Shown: positions 1-8,440 of the stretch, in pieces
Numbering within the stretch: the stretch's first letter is position 1
How the letters are laid out: the number at the start of each line of letters is the position of its first letter
From: Siccirubricoccus soli
GTDB lineage: Bacteria > Pseudomonadota > Alphaproteobacteria > Acetobacterales > Acetobacteraceae
DNA: 64,000 nucleotides
Direction: 5' to 3'
Assembly (NCBI RefSeq): GCF_024178315.1
Contig: NZ_JAMZIK010000084.1
Coordinates: 26,338-90,337 of the forward strand
Made by a program: the position numbers and the translations under genes
Notes under the pieces: generated by a model
Databases searched by the model: none
Told to the model about the DNA's origin: nothing
What the model saw: only the letters and a program-made list of their open reading frames with translations

Positions 1-1148
1 TCCTGCCCGCGCTGCTGCCGGCCCTGCTCTTTGTCGGCCAGGCCCTGTGGCGCTGGCGGCGGCTGCGGCTGCCGGCGGTAAGGGCAGAGGGGCGGGTGAC
101 GCTGATCCTCCCGGTGACCGGGCCCCAGCCCGGGCTGGAGGAACTGCTGGACTGCCTCGCGGCGCAGAGCCTGCAACCCCGGCGCCTGGTGGTGGCCGTC
201 GAGTCGGAGCTCGACCCCGCCCATGCCCGCATCACGGCCCTGGCCCCGCGCTGCCCCTTCCCGGTGCAGGTGGTGCTGGCCGGCCATGTCCCCTGGCGCG
301 GTCAGAAGAACACCAACCTCATCAAGGCGATCGCGCTGGTGGATGAGGAGGATGACGCGGCGGTGCTGCTGGATGCCGATATCCGGCCGCAGCCCTGGTG
401 GCTTTCCGCCGCCGCCTCGCCCGCCATCCTCGGGACGCATGACATCGTCACCGGCTTCCGCTGGCAGTCGCTGGAGGGGCGCGGCCTGATCGGCCATCTG
501 GTGGCCTGGATCGACCGCATGGGGGCGGTGCTGATCCTGCCGCCGCGCTTCGGCCTGGTCTGGGGCGGCACGGTCGGGCTCTCCCGCCGCGCCATCGCGG
601 CGCTGGACCTGCCGCGCCTGCTGGACCGGGCGCTGGTGGACGACCTCACCATCGGCCAGGCGGCGCGGCGACGCGGCCTCCGGGTGCTGCCCCGCGGCGC
701 CATCACGGTGCCGACGCCGAAGGATGGCGACACCGCGGCCCAGCTCCGCTTCATGCGGCGGCAGCTCCAGGTGGTGCGGATCTGTCAACCCGGCTTCTGG
801 GCGGTGCTGATGGGCATCTCCCACCTCTCCGTCTTCGGCTGGCTCTATGCGCTCAGCCAGGTGCCGGCGCCCTGGGCGCTGCTGCTGCTCGGCGCCCTCT
901 CGCTCTGCGGCGTTACCCGGGCGGTGGCGCATTCCGGCCTCGGCGCCCGGATCGGCGCGCGGGACAGCGGGCGCGCCATGGCGATGCAGATGCTGGCCGG
1001 CGCCGTGCCGCTGCTGGCGGATGGGCTGATCGCCCTGCTGGGCTGGAGCATGCTGCGCCCCCGGCTGGTCCGCTGGCGGCATGTGGAATACCGGGTGGAC
1101 GGACCGGAGGCGGTGCGGGTGGTCGCCCGGTTCCCCCCGCTTGGCTGA
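1..1148 (+). CDS. Membrane glycosyltransferase, family 2/21-like (5' end outside window)
   Basis: The reading frame is already open at base 3, so the true start lies upstream. The visible N-terminus is hydrophobic (LLPALLFVGQALW) and is followed by an Arg-rich stretch, consistent with a membrane anchor. The GT-A fold shows a LLDADI acidic motif, a later VDDLTIG acidic motif and an RRQLQVVR segment resembling the (Q/R)xxRW box of ceramide-glucosyltransferase-like (GT21) enzymes. C-terminal hydrophobic segments follow (GWLYALSQ, WALLLLGALSL). It probably transfers a sugar to a membrane lipid; HpnI-type hopanoid enzymes are distant relatives, but the substrate cannot be read from the sequence. 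It overlaps the next gene by 8 bases. Confidence 0.8.
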   Translation, partial: LPALLPALLFVGQALWRWRRLRLPAVRAEGRVTLILPVTGPQPGLEELLDCLAAQSLQPRRLVVAVESELDPAHARITALAPRCPFPVQVVLAGHVPWRGQKNTNLIKAIALVDEEDDAAVLLDADIRPQPWWLSAAASPAILGTHDIVTGFRWQSLEGRGLIGHLVAWIDRMGAVLILPPRFGLVWGGTVGLSRRAIAALDLPRLLDRALVDDLTIGQAARRRGLRVLPRGAITVPTPKDGDTAAQLRFMRRQLQVVRICQPGFWAVLMGISHLSVFGWLYALSQVPAPWALLLLGALSLCGVTRAVAHSGLGARIGARDSGRAMAMQMLAGAVPLLADGLIALLGWSMLRPRLVRWRHVEYRVDGPEAVRVVARFPPLG

Positions 1149-2085
1149 GTTCCCGCCGCCGCCCTGTCCCATCACCGGCGCGCCGGCGGCGGCGCTGCTG
1201 CAATCCATTCCGGCCAAGCTGCTCTACGACCTCTGGCGCAAGGGCGCGCGGGTGGAGCCGGCGCCGCTGCGGCGGGACCAGGGGCGGATCAATCTCTGGC
1301 GCTCCCCCTGCGGCCTGGCCTTCTTCGACCCGCCCCTGCCGGGCAGCCCGGGCTTCTACGCCGCGCTCTACGGCCGGGTGCGGGCGCATGAGACGATGGC
1401 GGAGGAGGCGGCGACGCGTGGCGATTTCCGCGCCGGTGCCGCCCTGGCGCGGCCGGGGGATGCGGTGCTGGATGTCGGCTGCGGCCATGGCGCCCTGGCC
1501 GGCCTGCTGCCCGCGGGCGTGCGCTACCAGGGGCTGGAGCCGCATGGCACCCCGCCCCCCGGCAGCCCCCCCATCAGCCGGGAGACGGTGGAGGCCCATG
1601 CGGCGCGCTGCCCGGAGGCCTATGACCTCGCCTGCGCCTTTCAGGTGCTGGAGCATGTGGCGGACCCGCTGGGGATGGCCGCGGCCATGGCGCGCTGCCT
1701 GAAGCCGGGGGGGCGGCTGGTGCTGGCCATGCCCATCTGGCCCTCCCCGCACACCGACTTCCCCAACAATCTGGTGAACCTGCCGCCGCATCATCTGAGC
1801 TGGTGGGACGCAGGCGCCTGCCGCGCCCTGGCGGCGGCGCTGGGGCTGACGGTGGAGCAAGTGGGGCCGCTGGCCACCTACCCTTCCCAGGCGCCGCTGC
1901 ACTGGGCGCTGCGCTTCACGCCCTTCCGCACCGCCCCGGGGGCCTGGGTGAAGCCCTATTGGCGCTGGCATCTGGCGGGGGCGGCGGCGCTCTGGCTCGG
2001 CACCAGGGCGGCACGGTGGTTCGGGCTGCCCCAGGGGGCGCGGCCGCTCGACATCCTGCTGGTGGCCCGGAAGCCCCTGCGCTGA
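1141..2085 (+). CDS. Class I SAM-dependent methyltransferase
   Basis: The protein is about 314 residues. It has a clear SAM-binding motif I (VLDVGCGHGAL, near residue 112), a post-motif segment FQVLEHVADP and motif LKPGGRLVLAMP, the order typical of Methyltransf_11/23 enzymes acting on small molecules or lipids. The chosen TTG start at 1141 overlaps the preceding glycosyltransferase stop, implying translational coupling. An ATG at 1081 is in frame but would overlap 68 bases, and neither start has a convincing ribosome site. The extra ~85 N-terminal residues before the SAM fold and a Trp-rich tail are unexplained. The neighbouring glycosyltransferase suggests a lipid or glycan substrate; this is inference. 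Confidence 0.82.
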   Translation: MAEFPPPPCPITGAPAAALLQSIPAKLLYDLWRKGARVEPAPLRRDQGRINLWRSPCGLAFFDPPLPGSPGFYAALYGRVRAHETMAEEAATRGDFRAGAALARPGDAVLDVGCGHGALAGLLPAGVRYQGLEPHGTPPPGSPPISRETVEAHAARCPEAYDLACAFQVLEHVADPLGMAAAMARCLKPGGRLVLAMPIWPSPHTDFPNNLVNLPPHHLSWWDAGACRALAAALGLTVEQVGPLATYPSQAPLHWALRFTPFRTAPGAWVKPYWRWHLAGAAALWLGTRAARWFGLPQGARPLDILLVARKPLR

Positions 2086-2174
2086 CCGTGGAGCGTACGA
2101 CATGGCCGTGACATGCCGGCCCGGTATGGCCCTGGCCCGGCCGGGGCTATAGGGTTCCACCCCCTGAGGTTCCC

Positions 2175-3158
2175 GTGCCACTCGATTTCACACCGATCCG
2201 CACCGCGCGGCTGACGCTGCGCCCGCTTTCGCCCGAGGACGCCGCCCCCCTCCACCGCCTGGTGAATGATTGGGAGGTGGCGAAGACCCTGGCCCGCGTG
2301 CCCTTCCCCTATCCGCGCGAACTGGCGGATGAGTGGATCGCCGCGACCTGGGCGCAGATGGCGGCCGGCGAGGCCTGGCACCTGGCCATCGAGCAGGGCG
2401 GCGCGCTGGTGGGCTGCATCGGCCTGACCCTGGACCGCGACCGCCCCAGGGAAGAGCGCGCGGAGCAGCGCCGGGCCGAGCTGGGCTACTGGATCGGCCG
2501 CCGCGCCTGGGGCCAGGGGCTGGCGCCGGAGGCCGCCGGCGCGCTGTGCGCCTGGGCCTTCGAGTCGCTGGGCCTCGCCGAGATCCATGCCAGTGCGCTG
2601 CGGGACAATCTCCGCTCCCAGGCGGTGCTGCGGCGGATCGGGCTGCGCCCGGCGGGGGAGGGGGTGCAGCCCTTCCTCTCCCGCGGCGCCAAGATGCCGG
2701 TGCTGCTGTTCCGTGGCGACCGCGCGGCGCTGGCGGCCGCCCGGCCGGCGCCGCCGCCGAAGCCCATCGTGCTGGTCGCCGCCGTGGCGCTGGTGGACAG
2801 CGATGGCCGGGTGCTGCTGGCCCAGCGGCCGGAGGGAAAGAGCATGGCGGGCCTCTGGGAATTCCCCGGCGGCAAGGTGGATGCGGGGGAGACGCCGGAG
2901 CGTGCCCTGATCCGTGAGCTGAAGGAGGAGCTGGATATCGACGTGACGGAGGCCTGCCTCGGCCCCTTCACCTTCGCCTCCCACTCCTACGAGAAGTTCC
3001 ACCTGCTGATGCCGCTCTACCTGTGCCGCCGCTGGAACGGCACGGTGCGGGGGGCGGAGGGGCAGAAGCTGGCCTGGGTGCGGGTGCAGAAGCTGGCGGA
3101 CTACCCGATGCCACCAGCAGATGTGCCGCTGGTGGCGATGCTCCGGGATTTCCTGTAG
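2175..3158 (+). CDS. Bifunctional GNAT acetyltransferase / MutT-type Nudix hydrolase
   Basis: The 327-residue protein has two domains. Residues ~1-180 are a RimJ/RimL-type GNAT fold (RTARLTLRPL start; acetyl-CoA loop GYWIGRRAWGQGLAPEAAG). Residues ~195-327 are a Nudix domain with a full Nudix box (G-x5-E-x7-REL-x-EEL, near 233-255) and the MutT-like WEFPGGKV segment. The C-terminal half should hydrolyse oxidised nucleotides such as 8-oxo-dGTP; the acetyl acceptor is unknown. The start is GTG at 2175 with TGAGG five bases upstream. The fusion is a recurrent alphaproteobacterial architecture. About 90 non-coding bases precede it. Confidence 0.9.
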   Translation: MPLDFTPIRTARLTLRPLSPEDAAPLHRLVNDWEVAKTLARVPFPYPRELADEWIAATWAQMAAGEAWHLAIEQGGALVGCIGLTLDRDRPREERAEQRRAELGYWIGRRAWGQGLAPEAAGALCAWAFESLGLAEIHASALRDNLRSQAVLRRIGLRPAGEGVQPFLSRGAKMPVLLFRGDRAALAAARPAPPPKPIVLVAAVALVDSDGRVLLAQRPEGKSMAGLWEFPGGKVDAGETPERALIRELKEELDIDVTEACLGPFTFASHSYEKFHLLMPLYLCRRWNGTVRGAEGQKLAWVRVQKLADYPMPPADVPLVAMLRDFL

Positions 3159-3377
3159 CCGACGCCCGCATGCAGGCGCGGGGCGGCAGCAAGGGCATGC
3201 GACCGGCAGGGCGGCCTGGGCCTCCACCGCCGCAAGCCGGACCGTTGCCATCCCGTGAGGAATGTTGGGATGCTTGCCACTGCCGGCGGAGCGGGGCGAT
3301 GCTCACCGCACGCGACCGGTGCTTGGCGGCGCCTGCCGGCGCCCTCGCCATTTTTCCTCCCGTCCTCCCGAGGCCCC

Positions 3378-4163
3378 ATGACCGCGAACCCCACCGCCTG
3401 CCTTCTCATCATCGGCAATGAGGTCCTCTCCGGCCGCACGCGCGACGCCAACCTGCAATTCCTGGCGACGCGGCTCGGCGAGATCGGCATCCCGCTGCGC
3501 GAGGCACGCGTCATCCCCGATGTGCCGGAGACGATCATCGACACGGTGAATGAGTGCCGGGTGAAGTTCACCCATGTCTTCACCACGGGCGGCATCGGCC
3601 CGACGCATGACGACATCACCAGCGAATGCGTCGCCCGCGCCTTCGGCGTGCCCTGGGAGGTGCATGAGGAGACCCGCGCCATCATGGCGGCCGACTATGC
3701 TCGCCGCGACCCGCCGGTGGAGTTCAACGCCGCCCGCCTGCGCATGGCCACCCTGCCGCGCGGCGCCGTGCCCATCCGCTGCACGGAGACGACGGCGCCC
3801 GGCTTCTCCATGGAGAATGTGCATGTGATGGCCGGCGTGCCGCGCATCATGCGGAGCATGTTCGAGGCGCTGGCGCCGACCCTCAAGGGCGGGCAGCCCA
3901 TCACCTCGCGCACCGTCCATGCGGATTTCGTCTATGAGGGCCAGATCGCCGAGGGGCTGACGGCCATCCAGAAGGAATTCCCCACCCTCGATCTCGGCAG
4001 CTACCCCTATTACCGGCGGCGGCCGGATGGCGGCATGGGGGGCGGCGTGGCGCTGGTGGCCAAGGGCACCGATTCCGGTGCCGTGGCCGCCGCGGCCCAG
4101 GCGGCCTTCGCCCTGCTGGCCCGCTTCGGCGAGGCCCGGGAGGGCGAGCCGGCCCCCGAGTAA
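3378..4163 (+). CDS. CinA-type molybdopterin-binding domain protein
   Basis: The 261-residue protein has the MoCF_biosyn fold: IIGNEVLSGRTRDAN at the N-terminus and the signature TTGGIGPTHDDIT near residue 68. It corresponds to the N-terminal domain of CinA only; the C-terminal NMN deamidase domain is absent, as in many alphaproteobacterial competence/damage-inducible protein A homologs. In full-length CinA this domain carries ADP-ribose pyrophosphatase activity, so a nucleotide-housekeeping role is possible. The start is ATG 3378 with GAGG upstream; an in-frame ATG at 3255 is not supported. The gene is followed by two dispersed repeat elements. Confidence 0.88.
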   Translation: MTANPTACLLIIGNEVLSGRTRDANLQFLATRLGEIGIPLREARVIPDVPETIIDTVNECRVKFTHVFTTGGIGPTHDDITSECVARAFGVPWEVHEETRAIMAADYARRDPPVEFNAARLRMATLPRGAVPIRCTETTAPGFSMENVHVMAGVPRIMRSMFEALAPTLKGGQPITSRTVHADFVYEGQIAEGLTAIQKEFPTLDLGSYPYYRRRPDGGMGGGVALVAKGTDSGAVAAAAQAAFALLARFGEAREGEPAPE

Positions 4164-4189
4164 CAGCTCGCAGCCCGCACCGTCGGGTA

Positions 4190-4258
4190 TAAAACTTGAG
4201 GTTTCCAAAGGCCCTTCAGCCTTTGGTGGGGTGAGCTCAAGAGGGGCAAAGCCCCTCT
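4190..4258. repeat. Family-2 intergenic repeat, copy a (two hairpins)
   Basis: An 8-bp inverted repeat CCAAAGGC/GCCTTTGG (4205-4212 and 4219-4226) is followed by GAGGGGC/GCCCCTC (4241-4247 and 4251-4257). The same layout recurs at 53784-53848 and 63807-63894, and in reverse at 24976-25046 and 63690-63780. It lies just after the CinA-like gene, so terminator activity is likely. Confidence 0.75.
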
Positions 4259-4261
4259 CGA

Positions 4262-4369
4262 CCTAGAGCGGTTTCCGTTCGCACTGGCGCACGGAGCCCG
4301 CTCTAGGTTGTTGGTATAGCGAGCAAATACCTCCGATCAGACGCTTCCATCTGATCGGAGTTTGCTCTA
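4262..4369. repeat. Family-1 composite two-hairpin repeat, copy 1
   Basis: The first hairpin has perfect 10-bp arms CCTAGAGCGG/CCGCTCTAGG (4262-4271, 4298-4307). The second has CTCCGATCAGA/TCTGATCGGAG (4331-4341, 4350-4360) nested inside GAGCAAA/TTTGCTC (4321-4327, 4361-4367). It is a relative of the elements at 10526, 12934 and 31427 in the opposite order. The last three bases form the TAG stop of the convergent M14-type gene. Confidence 0.75.
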
Positions 4370-5383
4370 GGGCTTGGCGCCCACGAACCTCGCCAGCCGC
4401 ACCGCCGTATGCCCCGGGCTGGTGCGCAGGCTCGGCATCACCAGTACGCAGTCATCATGCGGCGTGCGCACCTCCTCCTCGCCGTCCAGCGCCAGCAGCG
4501 TGTTCCGCTCCGGCACCACATGCCCGCCGCGAAAAGGGCGGATGAAGGCGAAGCCGGCGGTCCGTGCCGTCACCGTCCGCGTCACTTCCACCAGCCGCCC
4601 CGGCCCCGGCTTCGGCCCTTCCGGCACCAGCACCGTGTCGCCCGGGCAGACCATGCCGCAATGCCGCAGCAGCCGCGCCGCCGTGCGCTCCATGGTGGCG
4701 ACCGTCCCTGCCTCCCAGTGCGAGCCGGCTTCCAGCAGGATGGCGCTGCGCCGCGATTCCGGTGCGGTGAAGGCGGCGAAGTCGATCAGCCGGCGGCCGC
4801 CGAGATGCCCGTCATCCGCCACCACCAGCCCCGGCTGCCCGAGGGCGAGGCCGAGCGCCGCCGCGCGCGGCGACCGTCCGACGAGGATCAGCGGATCCGA
4901 GGGCCAGAGCATGGAGTGCAGGTCGAGCAGCACATCCGCCGATTCGAAGACCGGCCGCAGCAGCCGCGCCCGCCGCAGCTCGGAGGAGCGGCGGCCGCCC
5001 TCCAGCGTCTCCACATCCCAGACCCGGTTGAGATCCTCATCGACGAAGCGGCTCGCCGTCGGATCGTTCGGGTCGAATCGGGCATAGGCGTCGAGATTGC
5101 CGAAGACCAGGGTCAACCGCCCGCGGGAGGGGCGGAAGCCGGCGCGCAGCCAGCGATCCAGCACCACCGCCCCGCCGATCTCGTTGCCGTGCATCACGGC
5201 GACGATGACCAGATGCGGCCCCGGTGCCGAGGCGGTGAAGCTCCACACCCCCGGCAGGAGGTTGCCGCCGAGATGCGGCCGGATGTCCGGCGCCGCGATG
5301 CGCACATCCAGCCGCGCCGCCACCCCCGGCGTCTGGCCGGCGGCGATGGCAGCAAGGGCGGGGGAGAGGGGCTCGGACGGCAT
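4367..5383 (-). CDS. Succinylglutamate desuccinylase/aspartoacylase family (M14-type) deacylase
   Basis: The 338-residue zinc amidohydrolase carries the HGNE zinc motif (near residue 62) and a downstream DLHS motif supplying the third ligand (near 152), the AstE/AspA arrangement. It would remove an acyl group from an N-acylated amino acid or amino acid derivative. ATG 5383 is chosen over the longer frame because the upstream ArgE-like gene ends at 5386, only two bases away, implying one transcript. The pairing with a second deacylase suggests sequential removal of protecting groups from an amino acid or compatible solute; N-acetyldiaminobutyrate deacetylase is an alternative assignment. The stop codon lies inside the adjoining repeat. 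Confidence 0.82.
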   Translation of the reverse strand: MPSEPLSPALAAIAAGQTPGVAARLDVRIAAPDIRPHLGGNLLPGVWSFTASAPGPHLVIVAVMHGNEIGGAVVLDRWLRAGFRPSRGRLTLVFGNLDAYARFDPNDPTASRFVDEDLNRVWDVETLEGGRRSSELRRARLLRPVFESADVLLDLHSMLWPSDPLILVGRSPRAAALGLALGQPGLVVADDGHLGGRRLIDFAAFTAPESRRSAILLEAGSHWEAGTVATMERTAARLLRHCGMVCPGDTVLVPEGPKPGPGRLVEVTRTVTARTAGFAFIRPFRGGHVVPERNTLLALDGEEEVRTPHDDCVLVMPSLRTSPGHTAVRLARFVGAKP

Positions 5384-5385
5384 GG

Positions 5386-6558
5386 TCAGGCGCAGAGCGT
5401 CCCGCCCAGCCGATCGAGAAAGCCGAGGCAGGCGGCGAGCTCGTTCTCGGCGATCCATTCCTCCGGCTGATGCGCCTGGGCGATATGGCCCGGGCCGCAG
5501 ACGATGCTCGGCACGCCGGCGCCCTCATAGAGGCCGGCCTCCGTGCCGTAGCTGACGCGGGCGGCGCCGTTGCGGCCGGTCAGGCGCTGCACCAGCAGGG
5601 TCAGCGGCGCGTCCTCCGGCAAATTGCAGGCGGGCAGCACGGAGCGCGGCGAGATGCGCATGGCGCAGCGCGGCCCGCCCGGCAGCAGCGGGGCCAGGGC
5701 CACCTCCTCCATGTGGCGTTCGAACCCGGCCAGCACGGTGCGGTCGTCGTCGCCCGGCACGGTGCGGACCTCGAAGGTGAAATCCGCACGATCGGGGACG
5801 ATGTTCAGGATGCTGCCGGCCTGCAGCGTGCCGGCGTGCACGGTGGTGAAGGGTGGGTCGAAGCCCTCCGCCCGGCGGCCCTCCCGGGCGAAGCGGCGGC
5901 CCTCCCGGGCCAACCAGACGACGCCCTCCGCCGCGGCGTGCAGCGCATTCGCCGTCTCCCCGGCGCGGGAGGAATGGCCGGAGAGGCCGGTGACGGTGAC
6001 ATCCCAGCTCGCATAGCCCTTATGGGCGATGACGGGCGCCATGCCGGTCGGCTCGCCGACGATGCAGGCGGCGGGCAGCGGGCCGAGCTCCGCCAGCATC
6101 CCGGCAAGGGCACGGGCACCGTTGCCGGTGGTCTCCTCGTCATGGGTCAGCAGCAGGTGCACCGGCCGGTCGAGGTCTAGGGCGGCGTAGCGCGGCATCA
6201 TCGTGATGGCGCAGGCGGCGAAGCCCTTCATGTCCGAGGTGCCGCGGCCGATCAGCTTCCCCTCCTGCCGGCGCAGGCGGAAGGGGTCGGCCAGCCAGGC
6301 CTGGCCCTCCACCGGCACGCAATCCACATGGGCGGAAAGCGCCGTGCCGCCGGGGATGGCCGGGCCGACCATGGCGTAGAGATTGGCCTTGCCGGGCTCG
6401 GCCGCCGGCAGGATGCGGCAGGAGATGCCGCGCGCCTCCAGCCAGCCCCGCACCATGTCGAGCAGGGGCAGGTTGCTGTTGCGGCTGGTCGTATCGAACG
6501 CCACCAGGCGTTCGAGCAGCCCGAGCGCCTCGGCCAGCATCTCCTCTTCCCGCGTCAT
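5386..6558 (-). CDS. argE: Acetylornithine deacetylase-like M20 peptidase
   Basis: The 390-residue M20 metallohydrolase has HVDCVPV (first zinc His), GRGTSDMKG (bridging Asp, near residue 105), HDEETTG (catalytic Glu, near 139) and a late His in AQAHQPEEW. The length and EEEMLAEALGLLERLVAFDT start fit ArgE-type N2-acetylornithine deacetylases. Many alphaproteobacteria use ArgJ instead, so the physiological substrate may be another N-acyl amino acid. ATG 6558 has GGGAG about eight bases upstream; the longer frame to 6606 is not supported. It precedes the M14-type deacylase by two bases. Confidence 0.82.
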   Translation of the reverse strand: MTREEEMLAEALGLLERLVAFDTTSRNSNLPLLDMVRGWLEARGISCRILPAAEPGKANLYAMVGPAIPGGTALSAHVDCVPVEGQAWLADPFRLRRQEGKLIGRGTSDMKGFAACAITMMPRYAALDLDRPVHLLLTHDEETTGNGARALAGMLAELGPLPAACIVGEPTGMAPVIAHKGYASWDVTVTGLSGHSSRAGETANALHAAAEGVVWLAREGRRFAREGRRAEGFDPPFTTVHAGTLQAGSILNIVPDRADFTFEVRTVPGDDDRTVLAGFERHMEEVALAPLLPGGPRCAMRISPRSVLPACNLPEDAPLTLLVQRLTGRNGAARVSYGTEAGLYEGAGVPSIVCGPGHIAQAHQPEEWIAENELAACLGFLDRLGGTLCA

Positions 6559-6803
6559 CCCAGGTCTCCCTGGGGTACAGTCTATACAGGGTGCGCTGGG
6601 CGGCAATCCGGGGGGCTACGGCCCGTTCGGCGGCGCGGGTCCGGGGACCACCGTGGCAGCGGGTGCGGTGTCGACCTTGGTTGCATCGGGCGGGCGATTG
6701 CCGCTGCGAGGGGGGCTCGAGGTCTTGATCGGCACGGCCTGCGCTGCCCCCCGATGCCGAATGCCCTATCATCCTGGCCGCCACCGCCGAGGGAGCCACC
6801 GCA

Positions 6804-8336
6804 GTGCCGCCCAGCCCCCGCCCGCCCCGCATTGCCATCCTCGGCCTGCATCTGGAGGCCAATGCCTTCGCTCCGCCCACGCTGCGGGAGGATTTTGCCC
6901 GGCAGTGCCTGGAGCAGGGCGAGGCGATCACTGCCCTGGCGCGCGGTGGCCCCAGCCATCTGCCGGGCGAGATCCCCGGCTTCTATGCCCGCATGGACGA
7001 AGCCGGCCCCTGGCAGCCGGCGCCGGTGCTGGTCGCCGCCGCGCCGCCAGGCGGGCCGATCGTGCAATCGGTGCTCCTGGATTTCCTCGATGCCATGCAG
7101 CGTGGCCTCGCCGCCGCCCTGCCGCTGGACGGTGTCTATATCGCCAGCCATGGCGCCAGCAGCGCCACGGGCGACGAGGACAGCGACGGGACGCTGGCCG
7201 CCATGGTGCGACGGCTGGTGGGGCCGGCGGTGCCCATCGTCGCCAGCCACGATCTGCACTGCAACGTCAGCGAGCGGCTGGTCGCCGCGGTGGATGCGCT
7301 GGTGGTGTACCGCACCAACCCGCATGTGGACATGCGCGAGCGCGCCGCCGAATCGGCCGATCTGCTGCGCGCCATGCTGGCGGGGTTGCGCCCTGCGCGA
7401 GCCTTTCGCCGCCTGCCCATCACCCCGCCCAGCGTCACCCTGCTCACCGCCGCCGGCCCCTATGCCGAGGCGATCCGCGCGGCGGAGGCAGAGATGGCAG
7501 CCGATCCCGCCGTGCTGAACGCCTCCGTCGCCGGCGGTTTCGTCTTCAGCGATCTGCCGAAATGCGGGATGACGGTGACGGTCACGGCGAAGGACGCGCC
7601 GACCGCCGAAGCGGTGGCGGACCGGCTGGCCCACCGCCTCTGGGCGGAGAAGCCGCGCTTCACCGCGAGGCTGACGCCGCTGGAGGCGGCCGTGGCGGAG
7701 GCGGTGGCGGCGGGGCAGGGGAAGGCGCCGCCCGTGCTGCTGGCCGATGTCGCCGACAATCCCGGCGGCGGCGGCCGCGGCAACACCACCTTCCTGCTGC
7801 AGGCGCTGCACCAGGCGAAGGCGCAGGGCGTCGTCCTCGGCGTCTTCGTCGATCCGGCCCTGGCCGCGGCGGCGCATGCGGCGGGGGAGGGCGCCGCGAT
7901 CGACGCGCTGTTCAACGCCGAGGAGAGCGAATTCTCGAAGCGCTTCGAGGCGCCGGCGCGGGTGCTCGCGCTGCGCGACGGGCGCGGCATCGGCCGCCGC
8001 GGCACCATGGCCGGGCGGCGCTTCGAGCTCGGCCCCTCGGCATTGCTGGAACTGGAAGGCAGCGGGCTGCGCGTCGTCGTCGGCTCCCTGCGCCGGCAGC
8101 TGCATGAGCCGGCGATGCTGGAGATGCACGGTATCGACATCGCCCGGGCGCGCTGCGTGGTGGTGAAGAGCCGCGGCCATTTCCGCGCCGGCTTCGATGA
8201 GTTCTTCCCGGACGCCCGCATCCTGGAAGTGGACGCGCCGGGGCTCACCAGCCCGGTACTGGCGAATTTCGCCTGGAAGCGCCTGCCGCGGCCGGTCTTT
8301 CCGATCGACGCCGACGCGGCCTGGGCCGGGCGGTAG
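6804..8336 (+). CDS. M81 family metallopeptidase (MlrC-like)
   Basis: The 510-residue protein matches the DUF1485/MlrC two-domain family: N-terminal HLEANAFAP, zinc-region motifs ASHGASS and SHDLHCNVS near residues 113-155, and a C-terminal domain with DVADNPGGGGRGNTT and VVVKSRGHFRAGFDEFF. MlrC is known for cleaving linearised microcystin products, but most homologs have unknown peptide-like substrates. The start is GTG 6804 with GGGAG at 6791. It is divergent from the two deacylase genes, separated by 245 bases that hold nothing else recognisable. Together the three hydrolases look like a small peptide or acyl-amino-acid salvage locus. Confidence 0.88.
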   Translation: MPPSPRPPRIAILGLHLEANAFAPPTLREDFARQCLEQGEAITALARGGPSHLPGEIPGFYARMDEAGPWQPAPVLVAAAPPGGPIVQSVLLDFLDAMQRGLAAALPLDGVYIASHGASSATGDEDSDGTLAAMVRRLVGPAVPIVASHDLHCNVSERLVAAVDALVVYRTNPHVDMRERAAESADLLRAMLAGLRPARAFRRLPITPPSVTLLTAAGPYAEAIRAAEAEMAADPAVLNASVAGGFVFSDLPKCGMTVTVTAKDAPTAEAVADRLAHRLWAEKPRFTARLTPLEAAVAEAVAAGQGKAPPVLLADVADNPGGGGRGNTTFLLQALHQAKAQGVVLGVFVDPALAAAAHAAGEGAAIDALFNAEESEFSKRFEAPARVLALRDGRGIGRRGTMAGRRFELGPSALLELEGSGLRVVVGSLRRQLHEPAMLEMHGIDIARARCVVVKSRGHFRAGFDEFFPDARILEVDAPGLTSPVLANFAWKRLPRPVFPIDADAAWAGR

Positions 8337-8440
8337 CGCGCGACGCTGGCATCATGCGGCGGCTGGAGGATGGCCAGGCGCCGATCCGCGCGTCCCGCCG
8401 CGCGGGCCTGTGCTCTGGCCGCCGCGTCAGCCCGCGCGAT

